Origin: Curtobacterium pusillum
GTDB taxonomy: Bacteria; Actinomycetota; Actinomycetes; Actinomycetales; Microbacteriaceae
Reading direction: 5' to 3'
Length of the DNA: 64,000 nt
Assembly (NCBI RefSeq): GCF_007673235.1
Contig: NZ_VDZH01000001.1
Location: forward strand, 184,217 to 248,216
Shown here: piece by piece, positions 15,977 to 25,603 of the stretch
Layout: the number at the start of each line of letters is the position of its first letter
Numbering within the stretch: position 1 is the stretch's first letter
Made by a program: the position numbers and the translations under genes
Notes under the pieces: generated by a model
The model's input: only the letters and a program-made list of their open reading frames with translations
Database searches by the model: none
Told to the model about the DNA's origin: nothing

Positions 15977-18211
15977 TTGACGAACGTCAACGACTCCACC
16001 CAGGTGGAGATCCCCAGCGATCTGCGCGCCCTCCGGCTCCCGGAACTCCAGCGCATCGCCTCCTCGCTCGGCATCACCGGGCTCTCCAAGCTCCGCAAGG
16101 GCGACCTCATCGCCTCGATCGAGGACAAGCGTCCCGTGACGGACGAGGCCCCCGCGGCCGAAGCGCCCGCAGCCCCCGCGGCGCAGGCGTCGGCACCGGT
16201 CGAGCAGCCGACGCTGCCCGAGCCGACCGAAGCCCCCGCCGCCGAAGCGCCCGTGGCGACCGAGACCCCCGCCGACGCCCCGGCCGAGCAGCAGCCCACC
16301 TCGCGTGCCCGTCGCTCCCGTCGTGCCTCGTCCGGCGGCACCGTGAGCGCGGAGCCGACCTCGGCCGCCGAGCACACCAACCACGGCCAGACCGGCACCG
16401 AGGACCTCCTCGCCGGCCTCGACCAGGTCCGTGCCGAGAAGGACGCCCAGGAAGCAGCCCAGGCCGGCGGTCAGCGCCGCGGCCGTGGGGCTCGTGGCCA
16501 GCAGAACGGCCAGCAGAACCAGCAGGCCGAGCAGCAGAACGCGCCGCAGGCCGAGCAGCCGAACGACCAGCAGGACCAGGCCCCGCAGTCCCAGCCCCAG
16601 CAGGAGCAGTCCGGCGACGCGCAGGACGGCGCCGACAACGGCGACCAGAACGACCAGCAGGGCGAGGGCGGTTCGCGTCGCGGCCGCCGCAGCCGTGGTC
16701 GCGGTCGTGGCCGTGGGCAGAACGCCGAGAACGGCGAGCAGGGCGGCGACCAGAACGGCCGCGACAACGCTCAGAAGAACGACAACGGCCAGAAGAACGA
16801 CAACGGCCAGAAGAACGGCCAGAACGGCCAGCAGGGCGAGCAGAAGAACGCCCAGCAGGACGACAAGAACGAGCAGAAGCAGAACGGCCAGCAGAACGGC
16901 CAGCAGCAGAAGCAGGGCCAGCAGCAGAAGCAGCAGCAGGCCCAGCAGAACGCCGACGACACCGAGGGCGGCCGCAGCCGTCGCCAGCGTGACCGCAAGC
17001 GCGGCCGGGGCGGTCAGAACGACGAGTTCGAGCCGGAGATCACCGAGGACGACGTCCTCATCCCGATCGCGGGCATCCTCGACGTCCTCGACAACTACGC
17101 CTTCGTGCGGACCTCGGGCTACCTCCCGGGCCCGAACGACGTCTACGTCTCGCTCGGCCAGGTGAAGAAGTACCACCTGCGCAAGGGTGACGCGGTCGTC
17201 GGCGCGATCAAGCAGCCGCGGGACAACGAGCAGCAGAGCCGTCAGAAGTACAACGCCCTCGTGAAGGTCGACTCGGTGAACGGGCAGACCGCTGAGGAGG
17301 CCGCCGCGCGCGTCGACTTCCAGGACCTCACCCCGCTGTACCCGAACGAGCGCCTCCGCCTCGAGACCGAGCCGGGCAAGCTCAGCACGCGGATCATCGA
17401 CCTCGTGTCGCCGATCGGCAAGGGCCAGCGCGGCCTCATCGTGTCCCCGCCGAAGGCCGGCAAGACGGTCGTGCTCCAGGCCATCGCGAACGCGATCGCC
17501 AAGAACAACCCCGAGGCGCACCTCATGGTCGTCCTGGTGGACGAGCGGCCCGAAGAGGTCACCGACATGCAGCGCACGGTGAAGGGCGAGGTCATCGCCT
17601 CGACCTTCGACCGTCCGGCCGAGGACCACACCACGGTCGCGGAGCTCGCCATCGAGCGTGCGAAGCGTCTCGTCGAGCTCGGCCACGACGTGGTCCTGCT
17701 CCTCGACTCGATCACCCGCCTGGGCCGCGCCTACAACCTGGCGACGCCGGCCTCCGGCCGCGTGCTCTCCGGCGGCGTCGACTCGTCGGCCCTGTACCCG
17801 CCGAAGCGCTTCTTCGGCGCCGCACGCAACATCGAAGACGGCGGCTCACTGACCATCCTCGCCACGGCGCTCGTCGAGACCGGGTCGAAGATGGACGAGG
17901 TGATCTTCGAGGAGTTCAAGGGCACCGGGAACATGGAGCTCCGCCTCAACCGCCACCTCGCCGACAAGCGGATCTTCCCCGCCGTCGACGTCAACGCCTC
18001 CGGGACCCGTCGCGAGGAGCAGCTGCTCTCCGCGGACGAGGTCAAGATCACGTGGCGCCTGCGTCGTGCCCTCGCCGGGCTCGACCCGCAGCAGGCCCTC
18101 GAGATCGTGCTGCGGAACCTCAAGGAGACGCAGTCGAACGTCGAGTTCCTGGTCCAGGTGCAGAAGTCGGTCCCCACGACCGGCGGGCACCACAACGGTC
18201 ACCAGGAGTAA
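15977..18211 (+). CDS. rho: Transcription termination factor Rho with a long Q/N-rich insertion
   Basis: Hexameric RNA-dependent ATPase that ends transcription. It has 744 residues, far longer than E. coli Rho (419). The N-terminal Rho_N domain spans about 14-52 (LRALRLPELQRIASSLG). An Ala/Pro/Glu segment follows (55-105), then a low-complexity region at about 163-345 rich in Gln, Asn, Gly and Arg, including RGR clusters. The RNA-binding cold-shock fold (about 355-440) and RecA motor come next, with Walker A PPKAGKTV (491-498), VDERPEEVTDMQR, and Walker B LLLDSITRL. The TTG at 15977 is chosen because AAAGGAAA lies about 9 nt upstream and the Rho_N domain follows at once. Insertions here are known in actinobacterial Rho; this one is unusually rich in Gln and Asn. 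Confidence 0.97.
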   Translation: MTNVNDSTQVEIPSDLRALRLPELQRIASSLGITGLSKLRKGDLIASIEDKRPVTDEAPAAEAPAAPAAQASAPVEQPTLPEPTEAPAAEAPVATETPADAPAEQQPTSRARRSRRASSGGTVSAEPTSAAEHTNHGQTGTEDLLAGLDQVRAEKDAQEAAQAGGQRRGRGARGQQNGQQNQQAEQQNAPQAEQPNDQQDQAPQSQPQQEQSGDAQDGADNGDQNDQQGEGGSRRGRRSRGRGRGRGQNAENGEQGGDQNGRDNAQKNDNGQKNDNGQKNGQNGQQGEQKNAQQDDKNEQKQNGQQNGQQQKQGQQQKQQQAQQNADDTEGGRSRRQRDRKRGRGGQNDEFEPEITEDDVLIPIAGILDVLDNYAFVRTSGYLPGPNDVYVSLGQVKKYHLRKGDAVVGAIKQPRDNEQQSRQKYNALVKVDSVNGQTAEEAAARVDFQDLTPLYPNERLRLETEPGKLSTRIIDLVSPIGKGQRGLIVSPPKAGKTVVLQAIANAIAKNNPEAHLMVVLVDERPEEVTDMQRTVKGEVIASTFDRPAEDHTTVAELAIERAKRLVELGHDVVLLLDSITRLGRAYNLATPASGRVLSGGVDSSALYPPKRFFGAARNIEDGGSLTILATALVETGSKMDEVIFEEFKGTGNMELRLNRHLADKRIFPAVDVNASGTRREEQLLSADEVKITWRLRRALAGLDPQQALEIVLRNLKETQSNVEFLVQVQKSVPTTGGHHNGHQE

Positions 18212-18214
18212 CGC

Positions 18215-19297
18215 GTGTTCGAGTCGGTAGCAGGGCTGCTGGCGGAACACGAGGACCTGACGCAGCAGCTGTCGGACCCCGCGCTCCATGCCGATGCGGC
18301 CCGGGCGAAGAAGGTGAACCGGCGGTACGCCGAGCTCAACCAGATCAAGTCCGCGTACGAGGCCTGGAAGGCGGCGGGGGACGACCTCGCCGCCGCCCAG
18401 GAGCTCGCGCGCGAGGACGAGGCGTTCGCGGACGAGGTCCCGACGCTCGAGGAGCAGCTGTCGGAGCGCCAGGAGCGTCTCCGACGGCTGCTCATCCCGC
18501 GCGACCCCGACGACGGGCGCGACGTGATCATGGAGATCAAGGGCGGCGAGGGCGGCGAGGAATCGGCGCTGTTCGCAGCCGACCTCCTGCGGATGTACTC
18601 GCACTACGCCGAGTCCAATGGCTGGAAGATCGAGATGCTCGAGCGCACCGAGTCCGACCTCGGTGGCTACAAGGACGTCCAGGTCGCGATCAAGTCGAAC
18701 GCGACCGACCCGTCCCAGGGCGTCTGGGCGCACCTCAAGTACGAGGGCGGCGTGCACCGCGTGCAGCGTGTGCCGGCGACCGAGTCCCAGGGGCGCATCC
18801 ACACCTCGACGACGGGCGTGCTCGTCTTCCCCGAGGTCGACGAGCCCGAAGAGGTCCAGATCAACCAGAACGACCTCAAGATCGACGTCTACCGGTCCTC
18901 CGGCCCCGGCGGTCAGTCCGTCAACACGACGGACTCCGCGGTCCGCATCACGCACCTGCCCACGGGCATCACGGTCGCGATGCAGAACGAGAAGTCGCAG
19001 CTGCAGAACCGTGAGGCCGGCATGCGCGTCCTGCGTGCCCGCATCCTCGCGCGGCAGCAGGAGGAACTCGACGCCATCGCCTCGGACGCGCGCAAGTCGC
19101 AGATCCGTGGCATGGACCGTTCGGAGCGCATCCGCACGTACAACTTCCCGGAGAACCGCATCGCGGACCACCGCACCGGGTACAAGGCGTACGACCTGGA
19201 CCGCGTGATGAACGGTGCGCTCGAGCCCGTCATCCAGTCCGCCATCAGCGCGGACGAAGAGGCACGCCTGGCCGCCATCGGCGACCAGGACGCCTAG
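18215..19297 (+). CDS. prfA: Peptide chain release factor 1
   Basis: Recognises UAA and UAG and triggers peptide release; 360 residues, standard length. The catalytic GGQ is in [16 protein letters not shown] (about 232-234), and the anticodon-like PAT tripeptide is in [14 protein letters not shown], which marks RF1 rather than RF2. The N-terminal coiled domain spans about 1-95. The GTG at 18215 is 3 nt after the rho stop, so it is almost certainly co-transcribed with rho. Its glutamine-modifying enzyme PrmC follows directly. Confidence 0.97.
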   Translation: MFESVAGLLAEHEDLTQQLSDPALHADAARAKKVNRRYAELNQIKSAYEAWKAAGDDLAAAQELAREDEAFADEVPTLEEQLSERQERLRRLLIPRDPDDGRDVIMEIKGGEGGEESALFAADLLRMYSHYAESNGWKIEMLERTESDLGGYKDVQVAIKSNATDPSQGVWAHLKYEGGVHRVQRVPATESQGRIHTSTTGVLVFPEVDEPEEVQINQNDLKIDVYRSSGPGGQSVNTTDSAVRITHLPTGITVAMQNEKSQLQNREAGMRVLRARILARQQEELDAIASDARKSQIRGMDRSERIRTYNFPENRIADHRTGYKAYDLDRVMNGALEPVIQSAISADEEARLAAIGDQDA

Positions 19298-19315
19298 ACC
19301 CGCCTGGAGGCACGG

Positions 19316-20191
19316 ATCACCTCCGACAGTCAGCCCACGTACGCAGCGGATCGCCTCCTGGACGAGGCGACCGCTGCGCTCGTCGCGCACGGGGTCCCGA
19401 CCCCGCGCGTGGACGCCGAACTCCTTCTCGCCTGGGCGACCGACACGTCGCGCGGCGCCGTCCAAGCCCGCGCGCTCACCGGGGGTGCGATCGCCCGCGA
19501 GCACGTCGAGCGCTTCCGGCACGCCGTCGCCCGTCGCACCACCCGCGAGCCGCTGCAGCACATCACGGGCGAGGCGTACTTCCGCGCGCTCACCCTGGCG
19601 GTCGGCCCGGGCGTCTTCGTCCCGCGGCCCGAGACCGAGGGTGTCGTCCAGTTCGGCATCGACGCACTCCGGGCGGTCGCCGTCCCGGAGCCGGTCGCGG
19701 TCGACCTCGGTTCCGGCAGCGGTGCCATCGCGATCGCCATGGACACCGAGGTGCCGAACGCCGTCGTGTACGCGGTCGAGGCGTCGCCCGAGGCGCTCCC
19801 GTGGACCCGACGCAACGTCGAGTCCCACGGCGGCACGGTGCGGCTCGTCGAGGGCGACCTCGCCGACGCGCTGCCCGAACTCGACGGGACCGTGTCGGTC
19901 GTCGTGTCGAACCCGCCGTACGTCCCGGACGACGCGGTGCCGATCGACCCCGAGGTCCGCGACCACGACCCGGCGATGGCGCTCTACGGCGGGCCGGACG
20001 GCCTCGACGCCGTGCGTGCGCTGGCCGAGACCGCGTGGCGTCTGCTCGTTCCCGGGGGAGTCCTCGTGATCGAGCACGCCGAGCCGCAGGGCGCCGGCGT
20101 CCGCGAGGTCCTGGCGCGCCGGGGGTTCCGTTCCCCGGAGACGCACCAGGACCTGACGGGACGCGACCGCACGACCACCGCGACCCGCTAG
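19316..20191 (+). CDS. prmC: Release-factor glutamine N5-methyltransferase
   Basis: Methylates the GGQ glutamine of release factors, using S-adenosylmethionine. The N-terminal helical domain reads YAADRLLDEATAALVAHG, then VPTPRVDAELLLAWAT. The SAM loop is VDLGSGSGAIAIAM and the catalytic NPPY is in VVSNPPYVPDD. There is no ATG, GTG or TTG in frame before GTG 19409, which would delete part of the N-terminal domain. I therefore place the start at ATC 19316, which has GGAGG at the ideal 5-nt distance; CTG 19304 is an alternative. The conventional start is 19409 (260 residues). It lies 18 nt after prfA. Confidence 0.88.
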   Translation: MTSDSQPTYAADRLLDEATAALVAHGVPTPRVDAELLLAWATDTSRGAVQARALTGGAIAREHVERFRHAVARRTTREPLQHITGEAYFRALTLAVGPGVFVPRPETEGVVQFGIDALRAVAVPEPVAVDLGSGSGAIAIAMDTEVPNAVVYAVEASPEALPWTRRNVESHGGTVRLVEGDLADALPELDGTVSVVVSNPPYVPDDAVPIDPEVRDHDPAMALYGGPDGLDAVRALAETAWRLLVPGGVLVIEHAEPQGAGVREVLARRGFRSPETHQDLTGRDRTTTATR

Positions 20192-20706
20192 CCCGAGCCG
20201 CTCCGCGCCTCCAGTCCGGTGTGGGGTGTGGTGCTGTGGGCCGTTTCGCGCGTGGTGGGCGCTTTCGCGCTTGGTGGGCGCTTTCGCGCGTGGTTGGCCG
20301 TTTGTTCCTGCCTGGTACGCGCGATTCCGCTTCCTACTGCACGCGCGATGGGAAGGATCGCGTGGCGGTCCTGGCCTGGAGGCGCGGATCACCCGAGCCG
20401 TGAAGCCCACCCCCGTCAGGTGGGCCGTTCCGCGCGTGGTCAGCGTCTTCGCGCGTACCTGGTCGTTTGTTCCTGCCTGGTACGCGCGATTCCGCTTCCT
20501 ACTGCACGCGCGATGGGAAGGATCGCGTGGCGGTCCTGGCCTGGAGGCGCGGATCACCCGAGCCGTGAAGCCCACCCCCGTCAGGTGGGCCGTTCCGCGC
20601 GTGGTCAGCGCTTTCGCGCATACCTGGTCGTTTCTTCCTACCTGGTACGCGCGATTCCGCTTCCTACCGCACGCGCGATGGGAAGGATCGCGTGGCGGTC
20701 CCGGTG
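20192..20706. repeat. Intergenic 165-bp tandem repeat array
   Basis: Between the convergent prmC and HAD genes is a repeat of exactly 165 bp: copy 1 at 20301-20465, copy 2 at 20466-20630, and a partial third at 20631-20705. The first 140 or so bases of copies 1 and 2 are identical by eye, with a few changes near the end of the unit. Before copy 1 (about 20237-20300) there are degenerate short repeats of the unit's GTGGGCCGTTTCGCGCGTGG end. Each full unit carries GCCTGGAGGCGCGGATCACC (20374-20393 and 20539-20558), also found upstream of prmC. The period is divisible by 3, so frames stay open, but the predicted peptides look meaningless and I do not call a gene. Confidence 0.9.
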
Positions 20707-21369
20707 CTACGCGACGGGGGCTGCGGCGTGCTGTTCCGCGACGAAGGCGAGGACCGCGTCGCGCAGGTCGGTGTGCTCCTCGACCAGGACGGCGTGGATG
20801 CCGACGCCCCGGGCGCCCTCGACGTTGATCGGCATGTCGTCCGCGAAGAACGTGCGCTCGGCAGGCACGCCGTGGTGTTCGAGCGCTCGGAGGAACACCT
20901 CGGGCTCGGGCTTCCGCGCCCGGAAGTTGCTCGTGGTGTCGAGGTGCTCGCCGAACAGCGGCGGCAGGGACGGCGCCCAGCGGTCGATCCACCGGCCGGC
21001 CAATGGCCCGTTGTTCGTGAGGAGACCGACCCGCCCGTACTCGCTCGCCACGCGGACCGCCTCGATGCGCTCGGGCAGCTCGGTCATCGCGGCACCGCGG
21101 ATCCGTGCCCAGTCGGCCTCGGGCACGTCGCAGCCCATCGCCTCCTCGAACGCGGCGAGGTACGCGTCGCCGTCGGCGTACCCGCCGGCCTCGGCGCGCT
21201 GCTCGTTGCCGCAGTCCCACCACCGGCGGCGGAGCTCCTGGAAGTCGTGCCCGGTGAACTCGGCGAGGGCGGCCATCCGCACCTGCCAGTCGTACCGCAC
21301 GAGGACCTCGTCCATGTCGAAGAGGAACAGGAGTCGGGGCGCAGGCGTCTCGTTCACGATGCCACCCAT
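20707..21369 (-). CDS. HAD-family hydrolase
   Basis: A 220-residue haloacid dehalogenase-type phosphatase. Motif I is LLFLFDMDEVLVRYD (nucleophile and general acid Asp), motif II is LLTNNGPL, motif III Lys is in FRARKPEPEVF, and motif IV is TFFADDMPINVEGARG. A helical cap lies between motifs I and II (about 30-95), giving subclass IA architecture. The substrate is not predictable. The start at 21369 puts motif I near residue 17; a start nearer motif I is not available. It is divergent from the YrdC-domain gene with 25 bp between starts, and its 3' end abuts the tandem repeat array. Confidence 0.87.
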   Translation of the reverse strand: MGGIVNETPAPRLLFLFDMDEVLVRYDWQVRMAALAEFTGHDFQELRRRWWDCGNEQRAEAGGYADGDAYLAAFEEAMGCDVPEADWARIRGAAMTELPERIEAVRVASEYGRVGLLTNNGPLAGRWIDRWAPSLPPLFGEHLDTTSNFRARKPEPEVFLRALEHHGVPAERTFFADDMPINVEGARGVGIHAVLVEEHTDLRDAVLAFVAEQHAAAPVA

Positions 21370-21379
21370 TGTGTCGCAC

Positions 21380-21394
21380 TATCATCGTCGAGTC
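21380..21394 (+). promoter_or_regulatory. Leaderless promoter of the YrdC-domain gene
   Basis: TATCAT (21380-21385) lies 9 nt before the ATG at 21395, within the 25-bp gap to the divergent HAD gene. Confidence 0.5.
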
Positions 21395-22069
21395 ATGGCA
21401 TCCCGATACGACTGCACCGACTCCGACGGGCTCCTGACCGGGATGCGGCTCGCACGTGCCGCCCTCGGGCGCGGAGAACTCGTCGTCGTCCCCACCGACA
21501 CCGTCTACGGCGTGGCCGCGGACGCCTTCAGCGCGGCCGCCGTCCAGCGCCTGCTCGACGCGAAGGGCCGCACCCGTCAGTCGCCGCCGCCGGTGCTGAT
21601 CCCGGGTCCGCCGACCCTGGAGGCACTGGCGAGCGACATCCCGCAGCAGGTGCGCGACCTCGTGGCCGAGTTCTGGCCCGGCGGTCTCACCGTGATCCTG
21701 CGCGCCCAGCCGTCGCTCGACTGGGACCTCGGCGAGACGCGCGGCACCGTCGCCCTCCGCATGCCGGACTCCCGGATCGCGCTCGAACTCCTGCAAGAAG
21801 TGGGGCCGCTCGCGGTGTCCTCGGCGAACTCCACGGGTGACCCGGCAGCGATGGACGCCGACCAGGCCGAGGCCATGCTCGGTGACAGCGTCGCCGTGTA
21901 CCTCGACGGCGGCCCGATCGAGGCGCACGACGGGTTCGAGGCCTCCACGGGCTCGACGATCGTCGACGCCACGGGCCTCTCCGACGGCGGGAAGCTCCTG
22001 ATCGTCCGTCACGGCGTGATCTCGGACGACGAGATCACCAGGGTCGTCGGAGCCGACCTCGTCGGATGA
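21395..22069 (+). CDS. L-threonylcarbamoyladenylate synthase (YrdC/Sua5 domain)
   Basis: Makes threonylcarbamoyl-AMP from threonine, bicarbonate and ATP for the t6A37 modification of ANN-reading tRNAs. It has 224 residues, the single-domain form without the C-terminal Sua5 domain. Family features are ELVVVPTDTVYGVAADAF, the DAKGRTRQSPPPVLI loop, the FWPGGLTVILRAQP strand, TVALRMPDS, and AVSSANSTGDPA. The ATG at 21395 is preceded by a -10 box 9 nt away. Its stop overlaps the start of the WecA-type gene (ATGA at 22066). The PrmC-YrdC-WecA-ATP synthase order is a standard actinobacterial arrangement. Confidence 0.93.
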   Translation: MASRYDCTDSDGLLTGMRLARAALGRGELVVVPTDTVYGVAADAFSAAAVQRLLDAKGRTRQSPPPVLIPGPPTLEALASDIPQQVRDLVAEFWPGGLTVILRAQPSLDWDLGETRGTVALRMPDSRIALELLQEVGPLAVSSANSTGDPAAMDADQAEAMLGDSVAVYLDGGPIEAHDGFEASTGSTIVDATGLSDGGKLLIVRHGVISDDEITRVVGADLVG

Positions 22070-23292
22070 AGTACTACCTGCTCGCCGGTGCCATCGCGGC
22101 CGTGGTGAGCTTCTGCGTCAGCTGGCTCGTGTGGAAGCTGGGGCTGAAGTACAAGTGGTACCCGAAGGTCCGTGAGCGAGACGTGCACCGCACGCCGACG
22201 CCGCGACTCGGCGGGATCGCGATGTACATCGGCGTCATCGTGTCCCTGCTCGCGGCGTGGTTCCTCTTCCCGTCGATCGCCGGGACGGACTACTTCCGTC
22301 TCGTGTTCTCCGAACCGGGACGCGTGCTCGCGGTGCTCGGGGGAGCGACGATCATCGTGGTCCTCGGTGTCGCGGACGACATCTGGGACCTCGACTGGAT
22401 GACGAAGCTCGCCGGGCAGATCATCGCCGCGGGCATCCTGGCGTGGCAGGGCGTGGCGATCGTGTCCCTGCCGATCGGCAACACGCTCGGTGTCGGCTCG
22501 TCCTACATGAGCCTGATCTTCACCGTGCTGGCGGTGGTGCTCGTGATGAACGCCGTGAACTTCATCGACGGCCTCGACGGGTTGGTGGCCGGCGTCGCGA
22601 TCATCGCCGGCGGCGTGTTCTTCCTGTACACGTTCTTCATCAACCGCGTGGTCGTGCAGACCGAGTTCTTCTTCAACCTGCCGTCACTGCTGACCGCGGT
22701 GCTCGTCGGCGCCTGCTTCGGGTTCCTCATCCTGAACTGGCACCCGGCGAAGCTGTTCATGGGGGACGCCGGCGCCCTGCTCGTGGGCTTCCTGATGGCG
22801 ACGAGCGCGGTGTCCGTCACGGGCAACATCGACCCCGCCGCGGTGCAGACGCGCCAGGCGCTCCTGCCCGCGTTCATCCCGATCCTGCTGCCGTTCGCGA
22901 TCCTCATCGTGCCGATCCTCGACTTCGGCCTCGCCGTCACGCGACGCTTGAGCGCCGGCAAGTCGCCGTTCTCGGCCGACCGGAAGCACCTGCACCACCG
23001 GCTGCTCGACATGGGGCACTCGCACTTCCACGCCGTGCTGATCTTCTACGCGTGGACGGCCACGGTCGCCGTCGGCTGTCTGCTGTTCCTCTTCGTGGAC
23101 TGGTACTGGGTCGTCGTGTTCGTCGCCGTCGGCTTCACGGTGTGCGCCGTCGCCACCTTCGCCCCGCTCGGCCGAAAGCGCGCCGAGTTCGCCGCCCAGG
23201 CCGCCACCCGCTCCACCGCCGTGGTGGACGCCAGCCTCGACCCGCTCGACCGGGCCGCCAACGACCGCTCGATCCCAGGAGACATCACGTGA
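22066..23292 (+). CDS. MraY/WecA-family undecaprenyl-phosphate sugar-1-phosphate transferase
   Basis: Transfers a GlcNAc-type sugar phosphate to decaprenyl or undecaprenyl phosphate, starting cell-wall glycopolymer or linkage-unit synthesis. A 408-residue membrane protein with about eleven predicted helices. Family motifs are VADDIWDLDWMTKLAGQ (Asp pair), NAVNFIDGLDGLVAGV, LFMGDAGALLVG and the basic loop RKHLHHRLLDMGHSH. The start ATG overlaps the preceding stop, so translation is coupled. Mycobacterial WecA sits at the same place before atp genes. The exact sugar cannot be read from the sequence. Confidence 0.92.
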   Translation: MKYYLLAGAIAAVVSFCVSWLVWKLGLKYKWYPKVRERDVHRTPTPRLGGIAMYIGVIVSLLAAWFLFPSIAGTDYFRLVFSEPGRVLAVLGGATIIVVLGVADDIWDLDWMTKLAGQIIAAGILAWQGVAIVSLPIGNTLGVGSSYMSLIFTVLAVVLVMNAVNFIDGLDGLVAGVAIIAGGVFFLYTFFINRVVVQTEFFFNLPSLLTAVLVGACFGFLILNWHPAKLFMGDAGALLVGFLMATSAVSVTGNIDPAAVQTRQALLPAFIPILLPFAILIVPILDFGLAVTRRLSAGKSPFSADRKHLHHRLLDMGHSHFHAVLIFYAWTATVAVGCLLFLFVDWYWVVVFVAVGFTVCAVATFAPLGRKRAEFAAQAATRSTAVVDASLDPLDRAANDRSIPGDIT

Positions 23293-23768
23293 CCGCACCG
23301 AACGCGCTCGACCACGTCCGGCCGGTGTTCCGCCGCATCATCACCTGGGGAGCGATCCTCGCAGTGGGACTCGCCGTGGTCGGGGGAGTCGTCGGACTGC
23401 TCGTCGCCGGCGTCCCCGGGCTCGTGGGCGGCCTGCTCGGTGCCGTCCTGAGCGTGGTGTTCCTCGGGCTGACCGCGGTGAGCGTGCTCGTGGCCCTTCG
23501 GGTGTCGAAGGGCCAGATGATCTCCGGTGCGTTCTTCGGCATCGTGATGGGCACCTGGCTGCTGAAGTTCATCGTCTTCATCGTCGTGCTGGTGCTGCTG
23601 CGGGACCGTGACTGGGTGGACTTCCCGGTCCTCGCGATCGCGATCATCGTCGGTGTCGTCGGCTCGCTCGTGATCGACGTAGTCGCCGTCGCGAAGGCGC
23701 GCATCCCGATCGGGGTGTCCCTCCCCGGAGACTCCGCGTCTCCTGAGAAGGACGCGCCCCGCAACTGA
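23289..23768 (+). CDS. AtpI-like small membrane protein
   Basis: A 159-residue protein with four hydrophobic helices (about 18-40, 42-68, 77-103 and 113-133) and a charged C-terminal tail. Its position between the WecA-type gene and atpB, with a GTGA start/stop overlap at 23289, and its helix layout fit the ATP synthase protein I family, which assists c-ring assembly or ion supply in other bacteria. Sequence conservation in that family is low, so the name rests mainly on context. Confidence 0.75.
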   Translation: MTAPNALDHVRPVFRRIITWGAILAVGLAVVGGVVGLLVAGVPGLVGGLLGAVLSVVFLGLTAVSVLVALRVSKGQMISGAFFGIVMGTWLLKFIVFIVVLVLLRDRDWVDFPVLAIAIIVGVVGSLVIDVVAVAKARIPIGVSLPGDSASPEKDAPRN

Positions 23769-23791
23769 GAGCCCGGGAAGCCTCTCGCACC

Positions 23792-23800
23792 TGATAGGCT
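23792..23800 (+). promoter_or_regulatory. Extended -10 promoter of the ATP synthase operon
   Basis: TGATAGGCT (23792-23800) gives a TG-extended -10 box about 100 nt before atpB. No clear -35 box is seen. It would drive atpB to atpC independently of the preceding genes. Confidence 0.45.
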
Positions 23801-23899
23801 TCTCGGAGTCCGCGTCCGGAGCAATGCTCGGAGCGGACGAGCCTCCACAACGTCCACCATCGCGTGCCATGCGTGCGCGCGCCGACACAGGAGACAGCG

Positions 23900-25037
<1,138 letters not shown>

Positions 25038-25046
25038 GGCCTCTCG

Positions 25047-25601
25047 ATGCAGAACGCACTCATCATCGCGGCCGAGGAGACGCACAGTCCCCTCGTCCCG
25101 CCGCTGTACGACATCGTCTGGTCGCTGGTCGCGTTCATCGTCATCCTGCTGGTCTTCTGGCGAGTCATCATCCCGCGGATCACGAAGATGCTCGACGAGC
25201 GCACCGAGGCCATCGAGGGTGGCATCAAGAAGGCGGAGGCTGCTCAGGAGCAGGCTGCTGCCGCGCTCGACGAGTACAACAAGCAGCTCGCCGAGGCCCG
25301 TGCCGAGGCGTCGCGGATCCGTGAGCAGGCCCGTGCCGACGCGAACGCGATCGGCAACGAGCTGCGCGAGCAGGCGCAGGCCGATGCAGCACGCATCGCC
25401 GCGAACGCCCAGGCGCAGATCGAGGCCGAGCGTCAGAGCGCTCTCCAGTCCCTCCGGTCCGAGGTGGGCACCCTTGCCCTCGACCTCGCGTCCGGCGTGA
25501 TCGGCGAGTCCCTGAAGGACGACGCCAAGTCGAACGCGGTCGTCGACCGCTTCCTCGCTGACCTCGAGGCCTCGCAGGCCGAGAAGACCGGGGAGCACTG
25601 A
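25047..25601 (+). CDS. atpF: ATP synthase F0 subunit b
   Basis: The peripheral stalk: 184 residues with one N-terminal membrane helix (about 24-44, DIVWSLVAFIVILLVFW) and a long charged coiled coil (about 50-160, rich in Ala, Glu, Gln and Arg) that reaches F1. The ATG at 25047 lies 9 nt after the atpE stop with only a weak ribosome site. It is a single b, not the fused b-delta form of mycobacteria. Confidence 0.95.
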   Translation: MQNALIIAAEETHSPLVPPLYDIVWSLVAFIVILLVFWRVIIPRITKMLDERTEAIEGGIKKAEAAQEQAAAALDEYNKQLAEARAEASRIREQARADANAIGNELREQAQADAARIAANAQAQIEAERQSALQSLRSEVGTLALDLASGVIGESLKDDAKSNAVVDRFLADLEASQAEKTGEH

Positions 25602-25603
25602 GC

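Noticed and set aside
20192-20706. CRISPR array or rRNA-like element
   Set aside because: Units are tandem without variable spacers and much longer than CRISPR repeats; no cas genes or rRNA motifs are near.
20219-20828. Open plus-strand frames through the 165-bp repeats, giving WYARFRF-like repeated peptides
   Set aside because: The repeat length is a multiple of 3, which keeps frames open by chance. There is no ribosome site, the frames run into an antisense gene, and composition is unlike the neighbours.
17846-22012. A 1388-codon open frame on the minus strand spanning rho, prfA, prmC and others
   Set aside because: It is antisense to clearly conserved genes, has Arg/Gly/His-rich composition and no domain. 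Long antisense frames are expected at this GC content.
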